The notes beneath the pieces are model-generated. The model was not told the DNA's origin and ran no database searches. It saw only the letters and a program-made list of their open reading frames with translations. Below are positions 1 through 5,107 of a stretch of 6,589 bases of DNA, one piece after another. Location: assembly GCA_012719335.1 (NCBI GenBank), contig JAAYAO010000226.1:1-6589 (forward strand), given 5' to 3'. This DNA is from Propionibacterium sp. (GTDB taxonomy: Bacteria; Actinomycetota; Actinomycetes; Propionibacteriales; Propionibacteriaceae). The position numbers and the translations under genes were made by a program. Numbering within the stretch: position 1 is the first letter of the stretch; each line of letters opens with the position of its first letter.

Positions 1-3000
1 AACGCCCGGGAACGGTTCGGCCCGATGATGTGGGCCCCGATCGCGAACAACATCGTGTCGATCGGGGTGTTGTCGATCTACCTGGTCACCTGGGGCACCG
101 GCGGGGACGGCTCCGGCGCGTTCACCAACCAGCAGGAGTTGTTGCTCGGCCTCGGGTCGACCTTCGGCATTCTCGTGCAGGCCGCGATCCTGGTGCCCTA
201 CCTGCGGCTGGCCGGATTCCGGTACCGCCCCCGGTTCGACTGGCGCGGGGTCGGCCTGGGGCACACCTTCTCGCTGGCGAAGTGGACCCTCGGTTTCGTC
301 GCGGTCACCCAGTTGGCGCTGGTGGTGATCAACAAGCTGGCCACCTCGGCCACCGCCGCCGGTGAGGGTGCCGGCCTGACGGTCTACAACAACGCCTACC
401 TGTTGTGGATCATGCCGCACTCGCTGATCACCGTGTCGTTGGCCACCGCGATGCTGCCGTCGGCCTCCCGGCTCGCCGAGGCCGGTGACTTCGAAGGGGT
501 CCGCAACGAAACCCTGCGGACGATGAAGCTGGCCGTCACCGTGCTGTTGCCGGTCAGTGTCGGTTTCGTCGCCCTGGCCGGGCCGATCGCCCAACTGCTC
601 TTCGGCAACGGCGCCGGCGCCGAGGACGCCCGGTTCATCGGCTGGGCGCTGATGGCGCTGGCCGTCGGCCTGGTGCCGTTCACCCTGCACTACATCTGTC
701 TGCGCTCCCTGTACGCCCTGGAGGACACCCGCTCGGCCTTCCTGGTGCAGGTCGTGATCGCGATCGCCAATGTCGGTTTCGCGATGGCCCTGGTGGTGCC
801 CTTCCACCGTCCGACCCTGGTCGCGGCCGCCCTGGGTCTGGCCTACTCGCTGGCCTATGTGGTGGGTCTGTGGGTGGTGTGGCGGATTCTGCAACGCAAG
901 TTGCCCGGCCTGTCGATGCGGGCCCTGGCCCGGCATCTGGTGCGGCTGTTCCTGGCGGTGCTGCCCGGGGCCGGTGCCGCGTTGCTGGTGGTGTGGCTGG
1001 GCCGACGCTTCTGGTCGACCGACTTCGGCCCCCTGGCGCTGACCCTGCTGGGTGCGGGGGTGGTGGCCCTGGCCGGCTTCCTGCTGGGCGCCCGCGTGCT
1101 GCACCTGGCGGAGGTGCGCGACATCCTCAACGTGCTGCGCCGCCGCGGGGGCGGGACGGCCGAGGCCGAGGCCGAGCCGATCCCGGCCGGGGACGCCGAG
1201 CAACTCACCACCCAGCCCGAGCCGCCGGCCGAACCGGACGAACCCCGAGGTCCCGAGGCCACCGACGATGACCCGGACGAGCCCGGCCCCGCGGTGGGCG
1301 ACCCCGTGGTGGGCGACCCCGACCCCACCCCCGATGCCGAGGAACCCACCCAACCCGGCACCCGGCTCAGCCTGGGTGAGGACGATCTGCCCACCACCAC
1401 CATGTCGGCGGTGGACGACTCCGACGACGAGACCACGATCCGTCCCTTCGTTTCGGCCGGCGAGGGCCGGCAGGCCGGTCACGTACTCGGGGAGCGTTAC
1501 GAACTGGAGGAGTTGGCCGGCCAGGACGACAACATCCAGACCTGGCGGGCCTTCGACGCGGTGCTCTCACGGTCGGTACTGGTGCATCTGCTGGAGGCGT
1601 CCGACCCCCGCACCCCGGCGGTGGTGGACGCCGCGCGCCGCTCCGCGGTCGCCACCGACGCCCGATTCCTGCGGGTGCTGGACGTGGTCGAGGAGGACAC
1701 CGGCGCCTACGTGGTCTCCGAGTTCGCCCCCGGCCACAGCCTGCAGTTGCTGCTCGCCACCGGCCCACTCAGCGCCCGCGAATCGGCCTGGCTGGTGCGT
1801 GAGATCGCCGACGCCCTGGCGGTGATGCACGCCCAGGGGCTCTACCACGAACGGGTCAGCCCCGAGACGGTGATGATCACCCCCACCGGCAACATCAAGA
1901 TCGCCGGCTTCCTGATCTCGGCCGCCCTGCACCCCGGCGACGGGCACACCGACCCGGAGACGACCGATGTGCGTGACCTGGGGCGCATCCTGTACGCCAC
2001 CGTGGTGTCGCGCTGGCCCGGCGGCCCCGCCCACGGCCTGCCCGCCGCCCCCCACAGTGGAGCCCGGTTGTTGTCGCCCCGCCAGGTGCGTGCCGGGGTC
2101 TCGCCGGCGCTGGACCGGTTGTGCGAACAGATCCTCGGTGACCCCGCCCGGCACGGCCTGCCGCCGTTGACCACCGCGCAGGACGTGGTCGGTGCGCTCA
2201 GCACGATCCTGGGCACCACCGACGCGTCCCAGGAATTGGAGGCCCGGATCCGGTACCCGGTGCCGGTGGTGGGGCAACGCGACGCCGGTGCCGAATCCCC
2301 CGGCGACGCCTACCAGGCCCAGCGGGCCCAACCCCCGGCGGTGGACGAGCCGGCCGTGGCCGAACCGTCCGAGGTGATCGGGCCGGAGGAGCCCAGCCGG
2401 CGGTGGTTGTCGATCCTGATCGGTTTCGTGCTGCTGGTGCTGATGCTGTCGTTGATCGGGGTGTTCGTGCAGCGTCAACTGGGCACCACCGGCCCGGCCC
2501 AACCGCACCGGACGTCCGAGAGCGCCCCACCCGAGGAGCCCGCGGCCGGCCCGGTGCAGATCGCCGACGTCCTCGATTTCGACCCCTCCGCCGACGGCGG
2601 CAACGACGAGGAGAATCCCGACGAGACCGCCCTGGCCCACGACGGTGATCCCGACACCCGGTGGCGCACCCTGTCGTATCGGGGCAACCCGGAGTTGGGC
2701 GGGCTGAAGCCCGGGGTCGGTCTGGTGGTCGACCTGGGTGAGGCCACCGACATCACCTCGGTGGACGTCCTGTTTTCCGGTGACGGCACCGACGTGGAAC
2801 TGCGCATCCCCGCGGAGGATCCGGAGGCCGATCAGCCCCCGATGACCAGCCAGACCCAGTGGCGCACCGTGGCCGAGGCCACCGGGGCCGAGGGGGCGCT
2901 GAACCTCACCATCACCGATGAGCAGGTGCGCACCCGGTGGGTGTTGATCTATCTCACGTCGCTGCCGGCCGAGGACGGCAACTATCGTGGGGGCGTCTTC

Positions 3001-3021
3001 GAAATCGAGGTGCAACGCTAA
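1..3021 (+). CDS. murJ: Lipid II flippase MurJ (MviN) fused to a pseudokinase and an extracellular domain; 5' end outside window
   Basis: MurJ flips the lipid-linked peptidoglycan precursor lipid II across the plasma membrane. The frame is open from base 1 (NARERFGP precedes the first ATG at 25), so the true start is upstream. Numbering from that ATG: residues 1–360 carry about ten hydrophobic helices of the MurJ/MATE-like fold, so roughly the first four of the usual 14 are missing. The motif YALEDTRSAF at 230–239 matches the MurJ 'YALxDTR' signature. Residues 375–485 are an acidic, proline-rich linker. Residues 488–728 are a protein-kinase fold lacking catalytic residues: the ATP-binding lysine is replaced (VLVH, His521), the HRD loop reads HERVSPET (608–615) and DFG reads GFL (628–630). 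A single membrane helix follows at about 794–815, then an outer domain (845–998) resembling F5/8-type C/galactose-binding folds, with WRTLSY and VVDLG. This matches mycobacterial Rv3910, whose phosphorylated pseudokinase region recruits FhaA. The stop abuts the sigM start. Confidence 0.95.
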   Translation, partial: NARERFGPMMWAPIANNIVSIGVLSIYLVTWGTGGDGSGAFTNQQELLLGLGSTFGILVQAAILVPYLRLAGFRYRPRFDWRGVGLGHTFSLAKWTLGFVAVTQLALVVINKLATSATAAGEGAGLTVYNNAYLLWIMPHSLITVSLATAMLPSASRLAEAGDFEGVRNETLRTMKLAVTVLLPVSVGFVALAGPIAQLLFGNGAGAEDARFIGWALMALAVGLVPFTLHYICLRSLYALEDTRSAFLVQVVIAIANVGFAMALVVPFHRPTLVAAALGLAYSLAYVVGLWVVWRILQRKLPGLSMRALARHLVRLFLAVLPGAGAALLVVWLGRRFWSTDFGPLALTLLGAGVVALAGFLLGARVLHLAEVRDILNVLRRRGGGTAEAEAEPIPAGDAEQLTTQPEPPAEPDEPRGPEATDDDPDEPGPAVGDPVVGDPDPTPDAEEPTQPGTRLSLGEDDLPTTTMSAVDDSDDETTIRPFVSAGEGRQAGHVLGERYELEELAGQDDNIQTWRAFDAVLSRSVLVHLLEASDPRTPAVVDAARRSAVATDARFLRVLDVVEEDTGAYVVSEFAPGHSLQLLLATGPLSARESAWLVREIADALAVMHAQGLYHERVSPETVMITPTGNIKIAGFLISAALHPGDGHTDPETTDVRDLGRILYATVVSRWPGGPAHGLPAAPHSGARLLSPRQVRAGVSPALDRLCEQILGDPARHGLPPLTTAQDVVGALSTILGTTDASQELEARIRYPVPVVGQRDAGAESPGDAYQAQRAQPPAVDEPAVAEPSEVIGPEEPSRRWLSILIGFVLLVLMLSLIGVFVQRQLGTTGPAQPHRTSESAPPEEPAAGPVQIADVLDFDPSADGGNDEENPDETALAHDGDPDTRWRTLSYRGNPELGGLKPGVGLVVDLGEATDITSVDVLFSGDGTDVELRIPAEDPEADQPPMTSQTQWRTVAEATGAEGALNLTITDEQVRTRWVLIYLTSLPAEDGNYRGGVFEIEVQR

Positions 3022-3594
3022 ATGCCCCACTCCGACGAGCGCACCGACGCGCAGTTGCTCGCCGCCCACGTCGACGGCGATGACGACGCCTTCGCGATCC
3101 TGGTGCGCCGCCACCGCGACCGACTGTGGGCGGTGGCCCTGCGCACCATGCGCAACGGCGAGGAGGCCGCCGACGCCCTGCAGGACGCCTACATCTCGGC
3201 TTTCCGCCGGGCCCACACCTTCCGGGGCGATTCCCAGGTCACCACCTGGTTGCACCGGATCGTGGTCAACGCCTGCCTGGATCGGATTCGTCGCAACAAG
3301 GTGCGCCGTGCCGAGGCGCTGCCCGAGGAGGTCGATCGGGCCGAGATCATGGCGGCTCCCTCGAATGCCGAGCAGGCCGTCGAGCAGGCCGAAACCCGCG
3401 ACGTGGTGCGGGCGGCGCTCAGCCGACTGAATGCCGACCAACGGGCGGCCCTGGTGCTGGTCGACATGGAGGGCTACTCGGTGGAGGAGGCGGCACGTAT
3501 CCTGGGATGTGCCACCGGCACTATCAAGAGCAGATGTTCGCGCGGACGGGCGAAGCTGCTGCCGCTGCTGCAACACCTGCGGGCGCGGCTGTGA
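3022..3594 (+). CDS. sigM: ECF-family RNA polymerase sigma factor, SigM type
   Basis: This is a 190-residue extracytoplasmic-function sigma factor, of normal length for the family. Region 2 spans about 24–94: it contains DALQDAY (51–57), typical of the core-binding helix, and the DNA-melting segment HTFRGDSQVTTWLHRI followed by the basic stretch RIRRNK. A variable linker covers 95–125. Region 4 spans about 128–182, with the helix-turn-helix recognition segment GTIKSRCSRGRAKL near 166–179, which reads the -35 element. The name SigM rests on synteny: it directly follows the murJ-pseudokinase gene and precedes a zinc-finger anti-sigma gene, as in mycobacteria. The ATG at 3022 touches the TAA of murJ. 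A GAGG at 3007–3010, inside murJ, is the likely ribosome-binding site, so translation is probably coupled to murJ. Family assignment is very firm; orthology to SigM is likely. Confidence 0.93.
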   Translation: MPHSDERTDAQLLAAHVDGDDDAFAILVRRHRDRLWAVALRTMRNGEEAADALQDAYISAFRRAHTFRGDSQVTTWLHRIVVNACLDRIRRNKVRRAEALPEEVDRAEIMAAPSNAEQAVEQAETRDVVRAALSRLNADQRAALVLVDMEGYSVEEAARILGCATGTIKSRCSRGRAKLLPLLQHLRARL

Positions 3595-3615
3595 CCCGGT
3601 TCACCGTGATCGGCC

Positions 3616-3643
3616 GGGAACCGAACCGCAACCCGGCTCGTCC
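3616..3643 (+). promoter_or_regulatory. Predicted ECF (SigM-type) promoter upstream of the anti-sigma gene
   Basis: A GGAAC -35 element at 3617–3621 is separated by exactly 17 bases from CGTCC at 3639–3643. The published consensus for mycobacterial SigM, as I recall it, is GGAAC-N16–18-CGTCR; only the last base differs. A transcript starting about 7 bases after the -10 would begin near 3650 and give a leader of about 35 bases, with GGAG at 3675–3678 set 6 bases before the ATG at 3685. The site lies between the sigma gene and its putative inhibitor, the usual place for a negative-feedback promoter. This is inferred from sequence only. Confidence 0.65.
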
Positions 3644-3684
3644 GAGTATGTATCCCGCTTCCCACCTGTCGACTGGAGCCCGAG

Positions 3685-4044
3685 ATGACTCATCCTTCGA
3701 GTGATGTGTTGGCCGACCTGGCCGCTGATCTCACCGTTGACGACGCCACCCGCGCGCACGTCGCAGCCTGTGCGCCCTGTGGCGAGGCCGTCGCGCTGTT
3801 CGGCGATGCCGGCGCCCTGCTGGCCGAAGCACCCGACGAACCGATGCCCCCCGAGGTGGCCGCCCGACTGGACGCCGCCCTGGACGCGGAGATCGCCCGC
3901 CGCCGCAGTGGGGCGAGCAAGGCCGAACTGGATGCCGAATCGGCCGCCGCCGCGGCCCGCACCGCCCTCGGCTCCTTCGGGGCGAACCCGATCGGTGAGA
4001 AGCAGATCGGCCCGCAACGGCACCTCCGCACCCCGTCCCGGTGA
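3685..4044 (+). CDS. rsmA: Putative soluble zinc-finger anti-sigma factor, cognate to SigM
   Basis: This encodes a 119-residue protein. Its N-terminus carries His25-x3-Cys29-x2-Cys32 (HVAACAPC), the core of the zinc-binding anti-sigma (ZAS) domain that clamps ECF sigma factors; His3 could be the fourth zinc ligand. The leading residues (SSDVLADLAADLTVDDATRA) fit the helix that normally precedes the motif. Residues 50–110 are alanine-rich, charged and probably helical. No membrane-spanning segment is present, although mycobacterial RsmA, as I recall, has one. The stop at 4042–4044 leaves only 54 bases before the next gene, so no hidden membrane part follows. The ATG at 3685 has a GGAG at 3675–3678. 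Its position directly after sigM, behind a predicted SigM promoter, supports the role. The symbol is assigned by synteny; the C-terminal half is not recognisable. If it works, it holds SigM in the cytoplasm, perhaps releasing it on thiol oxidation or zinc loss. Confidence 0.8.
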   Translation: MTHPSSDVLADLAADLTVDDATRAHVAACAPCGEAVALFGDAGALLAEAPDEPMPPEVAARLDAALDAEIARRRSGASKAELDAESAAAAARTALGSFGANPIGEKQIGPQRHLRTPSR

Positions 4045-4049
4045 AGCCG

Positions 4050-4076
4050 GTGACCGGCCGGAAACGGTGCGGTCAC
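4050..4076. repeat. 7-bp inverted repeat in the 5' region of the ZIP transporter gene
   Basis: GTGACCG at 4050–4056 and CGGTCAC at 4070–4076 are perfect inverted arms around a 13-base spacer, with arm starts 20 bases apart (about two helical turns). It begins 5 bases after the anti-sigma stop and ends 10 bases before a putative -10 hexamer, covering the -35 position. It could be an operator for a dimeric regulator or a weak hairpin after the anti-sigma gene; there is no T-tract. It does not resemble the A/T-rich Zur box I know from actinobacteria. A chance occurrence is possible in GC-rich DNA. Confidence 0.35.
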
Positions 4077-4086
4077 GAAGATTCGA

Positions 4087-4098
4087 TACAGTCCCACG
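4087..4098 (+). promoter_or_regulatory. Putative leaderless promoter (-10 element) of the ZIP transporter gene
   Basis: TACAGT at 4087–4092 fits the actinobacterial housekeeping -10 (TANNNT). It ends 6 bases before the A of the ATG at 4099, the spacing expected when transcription starts at the start codon itself. No purine-rich ribosome-binding site lies before that ATG (the preceding bases are CAGTCCCACG), which supports a leaderless transcript, common in actinobacteria. No convincing -35 hexamer is visible 16–18 bases upstream. Confidence 0.5.
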
Positions 4099-4851
4099 AT
4101 GCTGCTGGCGTTCGTGGTGACCCTCCTCGCCGGGCTGGCCACCAGCCTGGGCGGGGCGCTCGCCCTGGTGCCGCGATGGCGGGCTCAACGCAAGCAGGCC
4201 ACCGCTCTGGCGTTGGCCGCCGGCGCGATGATCGCGGTGTCGATCGGTGAGATGTTGCCGCATGCGCACGGCGAACTGGCCGGCCCCCACCAATGGCGCA
4301 ACACCATCCTGGCGTTCGGTGTCGGCATCCTGGTGGCGGTGGCGTTGAGCCGGGTGATCCCCCGGTTGCAGCGGTATTTCTGGGCCCAGCTCGACCCCGG
4401 CCGGAACTCGGCCATGGTGCGCACCGCGATGGTGGCCGGTGCGGTGATGATCGCGCACAACCTGCCCGAGGGGATGGCGACCTTTCAGGCCACCCTGCAC
4501 GACCCCCAGTTCGGGGTGGGCCTGGCCGTGGCGGTCGCGGTGCACAACATTCCCGAAGGTATGGCGGTGGCCGCACCCTTGTATCTGGCCACCGGACGGC
4601 TGCGGCCGGGTCTGCTCTGGGCCACGGTGTCGGGGCTGGCCGAACCGGCCGGTGGGTTACTGGGGCATCTGGTTTTCGCCGGCGCCGCGGTGAGCACCGG
4701 CGGCCTGCTGGCCGCCCTGGCCGCGATCATGCTCACCATCAGTGCCGGGGAGCTGCTACCGACTGCGTGGCGGCTGGCCGGCCGTCGCCGCTGCCTGCTC
4801 GGCACCGCGATCGGCGCCGCTGCCATGATCGGCACCCTGGCGGTGCTGTAG
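4099..4851 (+). CDS. ZIP-family divalent metal transporter (ZupT/GufA-like)
   Basis: This is a 250-residue polytopic membrane protein, within the normal size of bacterial ZupT/GufA proteins, with about eight hydrophobic helices. Two ZIP signatures are clear: HNLPEG at 120–125 and HNIPEG at 149–154, whose His, Asn and Glu residues line the metal pathway in the pore. SGLAEPAGG (178–186) and the paired helices ending in SIGEMLPHA (48–56) and SAGELLPTA (215–223) are also typical. The loop between the third and fourth helices (about 88–110) is short. The role is uptake of zinc, possibly iron or manganese, into the cytoplasm; the sequence does not settle which metal. The start at 4099 is the first in-frame ATG after the anti-sigma gene, lacks a Shine–Dalgarno sequence and sits right behind a -10-like hexamer, so the mRNA may be leaderless. 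The gene converges on the monooxygenase gene across a palindromic repeat region. Confidence 0.93.
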   Translation: MLLAFVVTLLAGLATSLGGALALVPRWRAQRKQATALALAAGAMIAVSIGEMLPHAHGELAGPHQWRNTILAFGVGILVAVALSRVIPRLQRYFWAQLDPGRNSAMVRTAMVAGAVMIAHNLPEGMATFQATLHDPQFGVGLAVAVAVHNIPEGMAVAAPLYLATGRLRPGLLWATVSGLAEPAGGLLGHLVFAGAAVSTGGLLAALAAIMLTISAGELLPTAWRLAGRRRCLLGTAIGAAAMIGTLAVL

Positions 4852-4862
4852 GGCCGGGGCTC

Positions 4863-4949
4863 CTGGTTTCGACACGGCCACTTGCGTGGCCTGCTCAACC
4901 GACGGACCAAGCAACCCGGTCGCGTTGGCTGAGCCTGTCGAAACCAGCG
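4863..4949. repeat. Palindromic intergenic repeat element with nested hairpins
   Basis: The outer arms are a perfect 12-bp inverted repeat: CTGGTTTCGACA (4863–4874) and TGTCGAAACCAG (4936–4947). Inside the left arm is a tight hairpin, GGCCAC-TTGC-GTGGCC (4876–4891). A further imperfect pairing joins CTCAACCGACG (4894–4904) to CGTTGGCTGAG (4923–4933), with nine of eleven Watson–Crick pairs plus one G·U. The core resembles short palindromes scattered between genes in many actinobacterial genomes (from memory; I cannot name a formal family). It fills the gap between two convergent genes and could form a bidirectional RNA structure that ends transcription, though it has no T-tract. Confidence 0.75.
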
Positions 4950-4964
4950 ACGCAGTACACCCGG

Positions 4965-5019
4965 TCAACCGACGGACGAAACAGCCGGGTCGCGTCGGTT
5001 GAGCCTATCGAAACCAGCG
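4965..5019. repeat. Second, diverged copy of the palindromic repeat's right half
   Basis: These 55 bases align without gaps to 4895–4949 with 48 identities, giving a 70-base tandem period. The copy contains its own perfect 10-bp inverted repeat, TCAACCGACG (4965–4974) with CGTCGGTTGA (4993–5002), around an 18-base loop, and ends with the same CGAAACCAGCG. It lacks the left outer arm, so it is a partial unit. It ends 12 bases before the TGA at 5031–5033 that would terminate the frameshift-restored monooxygenase. No gene is visible in 4852–5030. Confidence 0.7.
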
Positions 5020-5030
5020 GCCCGGTCGCC

Positions 5031-5107
5031 TCAGTCGGCCTTGCGCGGGGTCAGCCGGTACTCGGACGGGATCGGCTTGCGCTGTTCGGTCCACCGCTCC
5101 ACCATAG
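5031..5107 (-). pseudogene. Detached C-terminal coding tail of the Baeyer–Villiger monooxygenase (other frame)
   Basis: On the minus strand the frame one step back from the monooxygenase frame encodes PMVERWTEQRKPIPSEY followed by RLTPRKAD, ending at TGA (5033–5031). From the GTG codon at the start of the VERW segment, 22 of 23 codons end in G or C, as in the rest of the gene. In the current frame only 11 of the last 18 codons do, and the peptide there (LWWSGGPNSASRSRPSTG) looks non-native. Joining the two after Gly480 would give a continuous enzyme ending in a charged tail after the LPYPG segment, as I would expect for relatives. One missing base near 5106–5108, or a -1 slip, explains it. 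Confidence 0.6.

Noticed and set aside
1293..1320. Short tandem repeat (13 identical bases, period 15) encoding two VGDP units in the MurJ linker
   Set aside because: There are only two copies within a low-complexity proline/acidic linker, so it is unremarkable for such a segment.
855..1436. A 193-codon Ser/Gly/Pro-rich frame on the minus strand opposite the MurJ linker
   Set aside because: The composition is the mirror of the acidic, proline-rich linker on the coding strand; there is no independent coding signal.
1567..3576. A 669-codon open frame on the minus strand across murJ and sigM
   Set aside because: It lies antisense to two clearly recognised genes. Its protein is rich in Gly/His/Gln/Arg with no recognisable domain, and it spans a gene boundary. 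GC-rich codon bias removes stops from such antisense frames.
3601..4545. A 314-codon open frame on the minus strand across the anti-sigma and ZIP genes
   Set aside because: It is antisense to the HxxxCxxC anti-sigma gene and the ZIP transporter, both supported by motifs; its composition (Gly/Arg/His/Gln) is typical of a shadow frame.
4863..5019. Possible CRISPR array
   Set aside because: There are only two imperfect units, each with internal palindromes and no uniform spacers or cas genes; it fits an intergenic palindromic repeat instead.
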